DNA of 64,000 nucleotides from Dehalococcoidia bacterium (GCA_022824185.1 JAJEAU010000022.1:62001-126000), one strand, 5' to 3'; shown: positions 9,511 through 17,787, counted from the first letter of the stretch. Numbers and translations are program-made. The notes: generated from the sequence alone by a model not told the origin.

Positions 9511-9957
9511 TTAGGTTCGGGTCGTTTCTATGTATTGGTCGCCGTCAGTTGTTATCGGGGTTTCGGTGACTGTAAAATCCTCGGAGATTCTGAATGCTCG
9601 GACTACGGGCCTGTTTTTTTCTACCAGGGAGATCAAGACGTAGTAGGGTTCGGTCCACCATGACTGGACGGCATTGTTGACGTCGGTTTGAGATGGGTAT
9701 GCCTGGGAGTGCGTGTGGGAGTGATAGATGGCGACGATTTTGAGGCCTTTGGCGTCGGCTTCGGATTCGGCGCGGGCGAGTGCTACAGGGTCCATCTCGT
9801 ATCGCCGGATCGGCGTCGGATGGGTGTTTTGGATGCGTTTCGCCTCTTCGGCGTGGTCGGTGTCGCCGATCAAGATACCGCAACATTCGTCGGGGTCGGT
9901 ATTGAGGGCGTGAGAGATCATGTCGGCGAGGACAGATTTTCGGATTAGGAGGGGCAT
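9511..9957 (-). CDS. M67-family JAMM/MPN metalloprotease-like protein
   Basis: A 148-residue protein from the ATG at 9957. It carries the full JAMM zinc signature: Glu24, then His79-Ser-His81, Ser89 and Asp92 in the spacing H-x-H-x7-S-x2-D. Bacterial members cleave isopeptide or C-terminal extensions of ubiquitin-like sulfur carriers, or act on cysteine biosynthesis proteins. No ThiS/MoaD-like partner is adjacent here. The frame is open for 55 more codons upstream, but that part crosses the divergent GNAT gene and lacks family similarity. First gene of a three-gene minus-strand set with DLH and methyltransferase. Confidence 0.82.
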   Translation of the reverse strand: MPLLIRKSVLADMISHALNTDPDECCGILIGDTDHAEEAKRIQNTHPTPIRRYEMDPVALARAESEADAKGLKIVAIYHSHTHSQAYPSQTDVNNAVQSWWTEPYYVLISLVEKNRPVVRAFRISEDFTVTETPITTDGDQYIETTRT

Positions 9958-10039
9958 GTGTGGGGATTCTAATCTTTTGTGGGAGTTAAACCATGCGTTC
10001 GGCGGGAGGTCCGCGGTGATCACTATCAAGGAAGATTCG

Positions 10040-10579
10040 ATGAAAGCACTCGATAAGTATTCGGAGGTTTCGATAGCGTTTATGGTCGAGGCGCGGTATG
10101 TGGCGGTGCCGATCGGGGGCACGGGGGAAGCATGGCGGTTGGTTCGGGAGCGGGTTGAGAAACCGTGGGTAAAGGATTATGACGGAGGAGAGTCGCCTAC
10201 CAGGTGGTTGCGTTGGGACAACACGAATTGGCGGATTTTGTCGGCGTTTGTGGGCGAGGAGCGAGTTGGCGGAGCGATCGTTGTGCACGATTCGCCGGAG
10301 TTGTGTTTCCTCGAGGGACGGGACGATCTCGCCGCGATCTGGGATATTCGAGTTGCGCCTGAGTGGCGGAGGCGTGGAGTGGGAGCGAAGTCATTCGAGC
10401 GAGTGGTTACTTACGCAAAGAGTGTGGGATGCGAGGAGTTGAAGATCGAGACGCAGGATGTGAATGTGAATGCGTGCGATTTTTATGCGAGTCGGGGGTG
10501 TCGGTTGGCAAGTGTGATCCCGGGTGCGTACGAGGAATGGCCGGAGGAGGTTGAGTTTGATTGGTGGTTAGATTTGTGA
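10040..10579 (+). CDS. GNAT family N-acetyltransferase
   Basis: A 179-residue protein. The ATG at 10040 is chosen because AAGGAAG sits 7 bp upstream; the frame extends to 9920 without support. The acetyl-CoA loop is RRRGVGAKSFERV near 113-125, preceded by IWDIRVAPEW, and followed by ETQDVNVNACDFYASRGC. That last segment and the WWLDL end resemble the streptothricin acetyltransferase-type branch of GNATs. This is only a family resemblance; the acceptor is unknown and resistance cannot be claimed. It is divergent from the JAMM gene. Confidence 0.82.
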   Translation: MKALDKYSEVSIAFMVEARYVAVPIGGTGEAWRLVRERVEKPWVKDYDGGESPTRWLRWDNTNWRILSAFVGEERVGGAIVVHDSPELCFLEGRDDLAAIWDIRVAPEWRRRGVGAKSFERVVTYAKSVGCEELKIETQDVNVNACDFYASRGCRLASVIPGAYEEWPEEVEFDWWLDL

Positions 10580-10654
10580 GGGATCGGTTGCCGTTAGGGA
10601 TGGTAGTCGGTGGCCTCAACCGACCCATTTGTCCCCCGGTCACCATATCCGTGA

Positions 10655-10679
10655 CCCTCTCCTGCTCGGCGGGAGAGGG
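10655..10679. repeat. 8-bp-stem hairpin between convergent genes
   Basis: CCCTCTCC at 10655-10662 pairs perfectly with GGAGAGGG at 10672-10679 around a 9-nt loop. It lies between the convergent GNAT and PhyH genes. No T-run follows on either strand, so it is not a textbook Rho-independent terminator. It could still end transcription or be a REP-like dispersed element. Confidence 0.5.
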
Positions 10680-10692
10680 GATGTGTCGCGTG

Positions 10693-11616
10693 CTATTGCT
10701 GTTGCTGCTGTTGTTGGATGCCAGCGGCGTCTAGTTCGGTTGAGAAGTGGGATTTTTTGAGGTTTTCTTGGAGTTCGAAAATTGATCCTGCTCCGCCGGG
10801 CATACGGGGTAAGGGCATGCGCACGGGGACGTTTTCCAGGCGGGGTTGGTTTGTGGGCTCGCCTCTGAGGATGTCGGCGGTCCACTTGTCCCAGTCGGCG
10901 ACGCCCGTGAGTGGCCATGCGTCGGCGGCTTGGTACCCCATGAGGAGCAGGCGTCGGGGTCGGTTGGAGATGTTTGGTGCTGATCCGTGGAGGGTGCGGA
11001 CGTGGTGTATCGAGACGCCGCCGGCCTTGAGGCGGATGGGGACGGCCTCTTCCATGTCGAAGTCGTCTTCAGAGACCGCACCGATGAAGTATCCGTCCTG
11101 ATGGTGGTCGAGTGCAGGCCAGGTGTGGGATCCGGGGATGCCCATCAGGCAGCCGTTTTCGATCTCCATGTCGTCGAATGTGAGGCCGATCTCAAGGATG
11201 TCGTCGTTTGTTGCGGGGTAGAAGCCCCAATCGGTGTGCCATTCGACCTGAGCGCCACCGCCGGGAGTCTTCATGTTGAGCTTGGTGTGGTGGAGCTTGA
11301 TATTCGGCCCAATAAGCTGCTCAATGATGTCGAGGAGGCCTTCTTTGCGCATGGCGGCCTCGTAGACGGGATGGTGGACGTGTGGCTCTTTGATGCGGCG
11401 GAGCTTGGGGGATTCGGGACTGTGACCGGCAGCGAAGTCGAGGTCGAACATTTCGGTGTGTTCGGTCAGTTCGGCGGATTGCTGGACGAATTTTTCCGTG
11501 ACTTCGACGAGTTGAGCGACTTCATCTTCGGAGAAGACGTCGTTGACGCCGATGAAGCCGTTTTTACGGTAATCGGCGATTTGTTGGTCGGTGAGTTTGT
11601 TGGTGGTCGTGGACAT
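10693..11616 (-). CDS. Phytanoyl-CoA dioxygenase (PhyH) family protein with C-terminal poly-Gln tail
   Basis: A 307-residue Fe(II)/2-oxoglutarate oxygenase from the ATG at 11616; the frame has an upstream ATG at 11685, but the family start fits MSTTT. The facial triad is visible as His127 and Asp129 in EWHTDWG and the distal His210 in TLHGSAPN, with the following Arg that binds 2-oxoglutarate. The substrate is unknown; PhyH proteins hydroxylate fatty acyl-CoAs and many small molecules. The last seven residues are all Gln, encoded by mixed CAA/CAG codons, which is unusual for this family. Confidence 0.88.
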   Translation of the reverse strand: MSTTTNKLTDQQIADYRKNGFIGVNDVFSEDEVAQLVEVTEKFVQQSAELTEHTEMFDLDFAAGHSPESPKLRRIKEPHVHHPVYEAAMRKEGLLDIIEQLIGPNIKLHHTKLNMKTPGGGAQVEWHTDWGFYPATNDDILEIGLTFDDMEIENGCLMGIPGSHTWPALDHHQDGYFIGAVSEDDFDMEEAVPIRLKAGGVSIHHVRTLHGSAPNISNRPRRLLLMGYQAADAWPLTGVADWDKWTADILRGEPTNQPRLENVPVRMPLPRMPGGAGSIFELQENLKKSHFSTELDAAGIQQQQQQQ

Positions 11617-11752
11617 TTTGGTTGTTGGTGGGTCTTTGTGTCTAAACCTCTTGTATTCCACCTTGGATATGGAGGGGAGGGACAAGCGGCGGATTCCTAG
11701 AGCGGATTATATCGGGGGATTGGGTTTGCTTTCAGGATGGACGTTGCTAAAT

Positions 11753-12979
11753 CTAAAGGGCTTTGACGGCGGAGCGGAGGGCAGGGATCAGGTTGCCGCG
11801 TCGGCCTACAACTATCCGGTTCAGGTTTAGCCAGTTGGCGATTTGACTGAGTTCGGCGGCTAGGTGGTGGGCGGTTTCGTCTTCGTTGGAGTCTTCTTCA
11901 AGAAAAGCGCCGGGGACGCGGAGGACGGATTTTTGGCGGTCTGCTTTGAGGTCGACTCTCGCGGCGAAGCGGTCGTCGAGGATGAAGGGCATGACGTAGT
12001 AGCCGTAGCGCCGCTTTTTAGGTGGGACGTAGATTTCGATCTTGTAATAGAAGTCGAAGAAGCGTTCGAGGCGGTCGCGGAACCAGGCAACGGAATCGAA
12101 AGGTGAGACGATGGCGCAGGTTTGTAGAGGGTTGGTCGGCGGGGTGATGTCGGGTAGGGCGTAGGTTGGAACGTCGACGCCCTCGACTTCGACGCGTTGG
12201 ATTTCGCCTTGTTCGAGGAGAGATTTGATGGCTTCTTGGGCTTCGGCGCGGCGGATGCGGTAGTAGTCTGCGAGGTCTTGGTCGGTAGCGATGCCGAGGG
12301 ATGAGATGGCGAGCTTCATCATCTGGCGATGGGCTTCGTCGCGGGGGATGTCGACGTTGAGGATGGGTTCGGGGGCTACGCGTTCGATGAAGTCGTATCG
12401 ACGCGCGGAGTTTTTACGGTCAGCCGTTGTGAGGGTGCCCTGGAACATGAGGGTTTCGAGGATGAGTTTTGTCGTGGAGGTGCCCCAGTAGCCGTAGCGT
12501 TGGCCTTTGTTGTCGAAGTCGGCGACTTCCATTGGGCCGTTGGCGCGGATTTCGTCGATCATGGAATCGAGGAGGCCGGGGGATTCGTCCATGATCTCGT
12601 TCCAGCGTCTCCAGGGTTTCCACTCGGCCATGCGGTGACGGAGGAAGGGGAGATGGGAGATCGGGATGAGAGACGCCGCGTGTGCGTAGTACTCAAAGAG
12701 GTTGCGATCTTCGTAGGCGTACTTGTGGAGCATTTCCTGGGTGTATGGGCCTAGACGGGAGAAGAATGGCATGTACTGGGTGCGAACGAGGACGTTGATG
12801 GTGTCGATCTGGACGATGTTCACCGTTTTCATGACGCGATCGAGGTCGTCGATTGTGACGGTGCCGGGTTTAGGTCGCGGTTCGGCGAAGCCCTGAGCAG
12901 CAAGGGCGATTTGGCGTGCTTCTTGGATAGAGAAGGTTTTCAAATCCGCCTTTAGATCATTGGCCACGGGACGTTCCAA
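11753..12979 (-). CDS. YcaQ-type winged-helix DNA glycosylase family protein (HTH_42)
   Basis: A 408-residue protein of the YcaQ/AlkX family. The catalytic Gln-x-Asp motif is seen as QID at 57-59 in VQIDTINVLVR. Next come a YEDRNLFEYYAHAASLIP segment and a GYWGTSTTK segment, both typical of the family. E. coli YcaQ unhooks interstrand DNA crosslinks; function here is inferred. The ATG at 12979 overlaps the SCO1664-like stop by 28 bp. An in-frame GTG at 12967 and a TTG at 12943 preceded by AAAGG are alternative starts. It is the last gene of a DUF3090/SCO1664/YcaQ unit. Confidence 0.85.
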   Translation of the reverse strand: MERPVANDLKADLKTFSIQEARQIALAAQGFAEPRPKPGTVTIDDLDRVMKTVNIVQIDTINVLVRTQYMPFFSRLGPYTQEMLHKYAYEDRNLFEYYAHAASLIPISHLPFLRHRMAEWKPWRRWNEIMDESPGLLDSMIDEIRANGPMEVADFDNKGQRYGYWGTSTTKLILETLMFQGTLTTADRKNSARRYDFIERVAPEPILNVDIPRDEAHRQMMKLAISSLGIATDQDLADYYRIRRAEAQEAIKSLLEQGEIQRVEVEGVDVPTYALPDITPPTNPLQTCAIVSPFDSVAWFRDRLERFFDFYYKIEIYVPPKKRRYGYYVMPFILDDRFAARVDLKADRQKSVLRVPGAFLEEDSNEDETAHHLAAELSQIANWLNLNRIVVGRRGNLIPALRSAVKAL

Positions 12980-13698
12980 TCTGGGTCGAGAATGGGGAAT
13001 GTGCCGGCGGAGATCATGTCTTTGGCGCGGCGAATGAGGGATTCGAACTCTTGATCTTCGAGGGCGGCGTCGAGTTTGTTGCGGAGGTCATGGGTTTCGT
13101 CTTGGAGGGCGGTGATGAGTTGTTGCAGGGCTAGGAGCAAGTCTTCGGGATATGGTTCGCCGTTGAATTCGAACATTACGGTGCGGCGTCTGGCGAGGGG
13201 ATTGAAGGTAAGTCCGTGGTCGACCGCCCAGAGTTGGCCGTCGGCGTCGAGGAGGCATGCTCCACCTTTGCGGTCGGCGTTATTGATGAGGACATCGAAC
13301 ATCGCGATGGGTGTGTAGTCGTCGAGGCGGTCGTCACGGAGGTTGAAGTAGTGCTTCTTGAAGTCGGCGTCGATGAAGAGTTGCACGGAGCCGATTCCGT
13401 GGGGGCCTTCGCGGACGACGGTTGGCGGGACGGCGGGCCAGCCGAGGGCGTCGGCGAGGAGGTATGCGGACCACTCTCGGTTGTGGAGGGTTCCGTATGG
13501 GAAGTCGCGGAGGGGGCGCTCGCCGGCAGCGGGTTTGTAGATGGCGTAGATTTCGTCGTCCTCGTCGGCTAAACGGACGACGAAGACGTAATTTGATCCG
13601 CCGGGATGGAGACCGATGCCGGTGATAGGCCAGTCGGTTAGGCGTCGCTCGATCTCTTGCCGACTCAATCCGGCCACCGAGTCGGGTTGAATCGTCAT
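12952..13698 (-). CDS. SCO1664 family protein (PI3/PI4-kinase-like fold)
   Basis: A 248-residue protein recognisable as the SCO1664 family. A kinase-like core is visible: YAIYKPAAGERPLRDFP, a GSVQLFID segment, then MFDVLINNADRKGGACL with the DxxxxNxDR pattern and a VDHGLTFN segment like the metal-binding DFG region of PI3/PI4-kinase-like folds. In Actinobacteria this family travels with DUF3090 proteins and a histidine phosphatase. Here DUF3090 lies 40 bp upstream on the same strand. Substrate and role are unknown. Confidence 0.85.
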   Translation of the reverse strand: MTIQPDSVAGLSRQEIERRLTDWPITGIGLHPGGSNYVFVVRLADEDDEIYAIYKPAAGERPLRDFPYGTLHNREWSAYLLADALGWPAVPPTVVREGPHGIGSVQLFIDADFKKHYFNLRDDRLDDYTPIAMFDVLINNADRKGGACLLDADGQLWAVDHGLTFNPLARRRTVMFEFNGEPYPEDLLLALQQLITALQDETHDLRNKLDAALEDQEFESLIRRAKDMISAGTFPILDPDWNVPWPMI

Positions 13699-13738
13699 CG
13701 CTGGGGTTGGTTATGGATTGGGACTGGAGGGTGGTTGA

Positions 13739-14317
13739 TCAGTCTTCGTCATCATCGTCGCCGTAAAGCTGTTCGATGACGAGGGTGCTGTAGTCGGCGT
13801 CATGTCCGTTTCGTCGCTGGCATACGTGGTCATCGCCTTGGTTGATGGCGACGTGGCAGTATGGGCAGATTGGTCTTCCGGCGGCGACGATTTCGAGGCC
13901 GCGCTGAGCGACGTAGACGGCTTGTTGGTGGGAGAAGCCGAATTGGACGATTATGGCATCGGGGTCGTCGTCGCCGGCTTCGAGTTGCTCCAAGGTAACT
14001 CCGGCGGCGGCGAAGAGGAAGAGTTTGCGGCTGGAGTCGTATTGCATCGCGACTCGAGCGGCTTTGAACTCTACAGATCCGGTGGAGTCGTCGGGCATGT
14101 CTGGAATGTCGAAGTCGGTGATTTCGTCATCGGGATTCATGCTTTCGAGAGCGTTTCCGAGGGAGAATGCGATGTTGTAGAGCTGTTCTTTTTCGAGCCA
14201 AACGATAGCGGAGCCGCGATCGCTGTTGGCGGTGAGGTTGAAGGTTCGATTTCCCGGTTCGCCGTATGTGAGGACCTCTAGGTCGTCGACGATGCCGAGG
14301 TGAGTTGATTGCTCCAA
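13739..14317 (-). CDS. DUF3090 family protein
   Basis: A 192-residue protein of the DUF3090 family. It begins with a GEPGNRTFNL segment and ends with a Cys-rich motif CPYCHVAINQGDDHVCQRRNG near 151-171 that looks like a small zinc-binding treble-clef. The start is a TTG at 14317, fixed by an AAGGAG Shine-Dalgarno 9 nt upstream; no ATG is available. It is the first gene of the unit with SCO1664-like and YcaQ-like genes. In Actinobacteria the DUF3090/SCO1664 pair is conserved, but its function is undefined. The tail is highly acidic (GDDDDED). Confidence 0.85.
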   Translation of the reverse strand: MEQSTHLGIVDDLEVLTYGEPGNRTFNLTANSDRGSAIVWLEKEQLYNIAFSLGNALESMNPDDEITDFDIPDMPDDSTGSVEFKAARVAMQYDSSRKLFLFAAAGVTLEQLEAGDDDPDAIIVQFGFSHQQAVYVAQRGLEIVAAGRPICPYCHVAINQGDDHVCQRRNGHDADYSTLVIEQLYGDDDDED

Positions 14318-14650
14318 GCTGAGAGTCTCCTTGACGGCGCAGAGGTTAGGGAGATTGGTGTCGCCGTTTTCGGTTTGGTGACTGATTCTAGCAAGTGGAG
14401 GTTGAAGGTAATGGCGAACGCGTTCATATTGCGTCGCAAACTCGGGTTTTGTAGGATTTTCGATTGAAGCAGGTTTGAAATGCGTGGCGGATGTGGAGTT
14501 CGCCGAACGGAGGCGGGAGTACCCGGTATCACTCCGAAGCGTCTGGAAGAAAGCGTCCGAAGGGCGTTACTAGAACCGGACGGTGGTGCGCCGTTATCGC
14601 ACGATATGAGAGGCGTAGATCCTGTTAGAGAGACTGAGTGCCCCGCTGCT

Positions 14651-14678
14651 CTGGGTTCCGGCCTTCGCTGGAATGATG
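14651..14678 (+). repeat. Copy 1 of a 28-nt hairpin repeat, inside the T-box leader
   Basis: This copy matches the one at 16618-16645 in 24 of 28 positions by eye. Its centre, TTCCGGC-CTTC-GCTGGAA, forms a 7-bp stem with a CTTC loop. One G-T wobble replaces the G-C pair of copy 2, so folding is preserved. It lies between the upstream leader stems and the T-box motif and may act as one of the leader stems. Confidence 0.6.
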
Positions 14679-14820
14679 GGAGCGGTGCCGCGACGGCTTG
14701 GGGTGTTTGGTTTTCTCTCGTCGGGCTTGCAAGGTGGGTGGTACCGCGGGTCGAACCGAAAGGTGTTTGACTCGTCCCATCGTTAACGGACGTGTGTAGA
14801 TGAGAAGAAATACGCTCTCA

Positions 14821-14853
14821 CCGCCCGTCCGAATTTAGGGCGGGTTTATTTTT
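14821..14853 (+). terminator. Rho-independent terminator of the T-box leader
   Basis: CCGCCC at 14821-14826 pairs with GGGCGG at 14838-14843 around an 11-nt loop, followed by GTTTATTTTT. It is the expected regulated terminator just ahead of cimA. Confidence 0.85.
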
Positions 14854-14873
14854 GCCCGAAGGGATCTCCGAAG

Positions 14874-16556
14874 ATGGCGACGACCCAGACAATATCGACA
14901 GCGACGAACGGCATGGCACCAGAGAGTGTCAGGACGGTTGAGATCTACGACACGACGCTGAGAGACGGTGCGCAGCAGGAGGGCATTTCGCTTTCGGTTG
15001 AGGACAAGCTGGCGATCACGAAGATGTTGGATGACTTTGGGGTCGATGTGATCGAGGGCGGTTACGCGGGTGCAACACCGAAGGATGACGAGTATTTCGA
15101 GCGTGTGCACGGGTTGGGTTTAAAGCACGCTCAGATCGCGGCGTTCGGCAACACACGACGTGCGGATGCTGATTGCGAGGATGATGTTTCGATTCAGGCG
15201 CTGTTGAAGTCAGGGGCTCCGATCACGACGCTGGTGGGCAAAGCGTCTGAGAATCAGGTGCGCGTGGTTCTAGAGACGACGGTGGAAGAGAATCTGGCGA
15301 TGATCGCGGACTCGGTGTCGTATCTGAAGGCTCGGGATCGTCGGGTTTTCTACGATGCGGAGCATTTTTTCGACGGGTACAAGGAGAACGCGGACTACGC
15401 GGTGCGGTGTTTGAGGTCGGCGTATGATGCAGGTGCCGAGCGATTGGTGCTTTGCGACACGAACGGTGGGACTCTGCCGCATGAGGTCTCGGAGATTGTC
15501 GGTGCGGTTAAGGCGGCGTTGCCTGAAGATGCGGTTCTGGGTATTCACACGCACAACGATACGGATACTGCGGTGGCCTCAGCGGTTGAAGCGTTTAGGG
15601 CAGGGGCGCATCAGATTCAGGGTTGCATCAACGGGTACGGCGAGAGAACCGGCAATGCGAATCTGATCAGCGTGATCGGCAACTTGAACTTGAAGATGGG
15701 CATTGAGGCGGTCGATGCCGATAAGCTGCCTGAGCTAACGAGTCTTTCAAACTTCGTTTCGGAGATTGTGAACCGGCGGCCGTTTCCGTTCCAGCCCTAC
15801 GTCGGGATCAGCGCGTTTGCGCACAAGGGCGGGTTGCATGCGGCGGCTACCGAGAAGTCTTCGTCGGCGTACCAGCACATCGACCCGGGGATCGTTGGGA
15901 ATGGGACGCGAGTTACGATTTCGGAACTGTCGGGTCGTGGGAATGTGATGCAGTTGATCCGCGACCTTGGATTGGAGGAGGAGTTCACGCGGGATGACGC
16001 TCGGAAGATGGTCGAGCATATCAAGCAACAGGAGGCGCTGGGATTCGCTTACGAGAATGCGCTGGCGTCATTGGAGTTGCTGGTGTTGCGGAACCTGCCG
16101 AATTACGAGGCGCCGTTTGAGTTGGTCGACTTCATGGTGATCGTGGAGAACCGACGTCGGGCGTCGTTTGGGACAGGTTGGCGCGCAGACGGGCGAGAGC
16201 ACCCGGTGTTGTCGGAGGTGACGATCAAAATCCGAGTTGGCGAAGACGTTTTCCTGGAAGCGGCGGAGGGAAACGGTCCGGTCGATGCTCTTAGCCGGGG
16301 GCTGCGGAAGGCGATTGCGGACAAGTATCCGGAAGTCGACAGCATCAACTTGACTGACTACAAGGTGCGTGTGGTGAACGAGACACTAGGGACGGGCGCT
16401 TCGGTGAGAGTGTCGATTGAGTCGGCCGCGGAGGGGAAGGTCTGGCGGACGGTCGGCGCTTCGACGAACATCATCAACGCCAGTTGGATGGCGTTGGCGG
16501 ACTCGGCGGAGTGGTGGTTGAACTGGAAGTTGCGAGAGGGTAACGCTGGGGGTTAG
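14874..16556 (+). CDS. cimA: (R)-citramalate synthase
   Basis: A 560-residue enzyme of the isopropylmalate/citramalate synthase family. The TIM barrel opens with EIYDTTLRDGAQQEG (23-37), which holds the catalytic Arg-Asp. HTHND near 225 gives two metal-binding His. GCINGYGERTGNAN follows. The C-terminal LeuA dimer domain from about 425 is the allosteric region. The long linker and DTTLRDGAQQEG start match CimA rather than LeuA. It condenses pyruvate and acetyl-CoA into citramalate, the threonine-independent route to isoleucine. Control by the upstream T-box fits this role. The gene is followed by the second hairpin repeat. Confidence 0.9.
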   Translation: MATTQTISTATNGMAPESVRTVEIYDTTLRDGAQQEGISLSVEDKLAITKMLDDFGVDVIEGGYAGATPKDDEYFERVHGLGLKHAQIAAFGNTRRADADCEDDVSIQALLKSGAPITTLVGKASENQVRVVLETTVEENLAMIADSVSYLKARDRRVFYDAEHFFDGYKENADYAVRCLRSAYDAGAERLVLCDTNGGTLPHEVSEIVGAVKAALPEDAVLGIHTHNDTDTAVASAVEAFRAGAHQIQGCINGYGERTGNANLISVIGNLNLKMGIEAVDADKLPELTSLSNFVSEIVNRRPFPFQPYVGISAFAHKGGLHAAATEKSSSAYQHIDPGIVGNGTRVTISELSGRGNVMQLIRDLGLEEEFTRDDARKMVEHIKQQEALGFAYENALASLELLVLRNLPNYEAPFELVDFMVIVENRRRASFGTGWRADGREHPVLSEVTIKIRVGEDVFLEAAEGNGPVDALSRGLRKAIADKYPEVDSINLTDYKVRVVNETLGTGASVRVSIESAAEGKVWRTVGASTNIINASWMALADSAEWWLNWKLREGNAGG

Positions 16557-16617
16557 TTGTGGCGTGTTTGGCGGTAACGATCATTTGATCTGTTGCAGAT
16601 CCCGTTGCCCGTACCCT

Positions 16618-16645
16618 CTGGATTCCGGCCTTCGCCGGATTGACG
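16618..16645 (+). repeat. Copy 2 of the 28-nt hairpin repeat, downstream of cimA
   Basis: The centre TCCGGC-CTTC-GCCGGA forms a perfect 6-bp stem with a CTTC loop. It sits in the 114-bp gap between convergent cimA and the inositol monophosphatase gene, so it may also act as a transcription end. It belongs with the copy at 14651-14678. Confidence 0.6.
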
Positions 16646-16670
16646 TCGTTTCGCAAAATCGACGAGTCAT

Positions 16671-17648
16671 CTAACCGCTGCGTCTTTGGCGGTGTCGGGG
16701 GTGGAATGGGCTTCTTTGGAGGAGTTTGCGGATTTGACTGGGGCGTCGGAAGCGGATGTTCTCGGTGATGAATGGCAGGGATTTAGGGTGAGAGGCGAGC
16801 ATGATGCCGCGCCAGTCTCTGAGGCGTTTGAATGTCGGAGTGTCGTTTGAGTAAGGCTGTGACCAGCCTTTGAAGGGGTGCCATTCGCCGTCGGGTGCGA
16901 GGAGCATAACGTCACCGCCGGCTTCGCGGACGATGATGACGGCTGCTGCGAAGTCCCATACGGCGGCGGCACCTCCGATCGAGTATTGGTAGAGGCCGGT
17001 GCCGACGTTCGCCATTTCGTGGGATGCGCTGCCAGTTACGCGGACGTCTCCTGCGTGCCCACGTATTCGTTTATTGAACTTGAAGACGGATCGAGCGTTG
17101 TTGGGGTGGACGGAGAGCCGGCCTGAGACGGGTCGACCGTGATCGTCTGTAGGAACGAGGACATTCATCTCTTCGCCAGCACGTTTAGTTCCTCCGTTTA
17201 GGCGCGCGTGGATAACGATGCCGCCGTCGCCTGATGTTGGCCACGGGTTCCAGACGGCTCCAACGATCGGGACGCCTCGGTGCATCAGTCCTACCGATAC
17301 TGCGTGGAGCATCGAGCCGTTGACGTAGTTCGCGGTGCCGTCGATGGGGTCGATGGCCCATACCAGGTCTTCGGCAGGATCAATGTCTTCGTCTTGGTCC
17401 TCTTCGCCGAGGAATTGGTGGTCCGGGAACTTTCCCTTGATGATGTCGTAAATGAGGACTTGGGAGTTGCGGTCGACGTCCGTGACGAGGTCGCGTCCTG
17501 GTCTGCCGGACTTGGATACGATCTCCCTGATTGAGGTGATTCGATCCAAGACGTAGGCTCCGGCTTTGGAGGCGGCTTCGACGGCTACCGCTTCGAATTG
17601 TTGGAGTAGGGCGTCGTCGAAGGGTTGTGACATGGTGATCTGAGTCAT
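16671..17648 (-). CDS. Inositol monophosphatase family protein
   Basis: A 325-residue Mg-dependent phosphatase. The family metal motifs are GEEDQD near 81, DPIDGTANYVNG near 99-110, and the late AVWDFAAAVIIVREAGG segment whose Asp completes the site. ATG codons at residues 1 and 6 are both possible starts. The family covers inositol-1-phosphatase, CysQ and histidinol-phosphatase (HisN). HisN would suit a genome with the his genes found 12 kb away, but nothing in the sequence settles this. The Arg-rich last 25 residues are an extension past the core fold. Confidence 0.85.
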   Translation of the reverse strand: MTQITMSQPFDDALLQQFEAVAVEAASKAGAYVLDRITSIREIVSKSGRPGRDLVTDVDRNSQVLIYDIIKGKFPDHQFLGEEDQDEDIDPAEDLVWAIDPIDGTANYVNGSMLHAVSVGLMHRGVPIVGAVWNPWPTSGDGGIVIHARLNGGTKRAGEEMNVLVPTDDHGRPVSGRLSVHPNNARSVFKFNKRIRGHAGDVRVTGSASHEMANVGTGLYQYSIGGAAAVWDFAAAVIIVREAGGDVMLLAPDGEWHPFKGWSQPYSNDTPTFKRLRDWRGIMLASHPKSLPFITENIRFRRPSQIRKLLQRSPFHPRHRQRRSG

Positions 17649-17787
17649 GTGGTCCTACAGGGTGAGATGTGCCGATGCATCTGGACGATTTGGCGCATCG
17701 TATTTCGATATTGGAATAGACTGAATCTTAATGATCGACCTCAGTCGGAGTTGATGTTGCGGCGTTTCAACTGAGGTTGTTGGATGG

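Larger units (their letters stand above)
14490..14853 (+). promoter_or_regulatory. T-box riboswitch leader of cimA
   Basis: The canonical T-box GGGTGGTACCGCG is at 14736-14748, embedded in the usual antiterminator context. A Rho-independent terminator follows at 14821-14853, and the cimA ATG starts 20 bp after that. An upstream structured region (about 14490-14640) holds an AGTA motif and a CCGTTATC...GATAtGAG pattern like T-box leaders. T-boxes sense uncharged tRNA and allow readthrough when it accumulates. The specifier codon could not be assigned with confidence. Ile is expected from the gene, Leu is possible. The 5' boundary is approximate. This leader also fills the 556-bp gap between the DUF3090 gene and cimA. 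Confidence 0.9.

Noticed and set aside
14480-14770. A 96-codon open frame inside the T-box leader
   Set aside because: It overlaps conserved T-box RNA elements and has no protein similarity or ribosome site, so it is not considered a gene.
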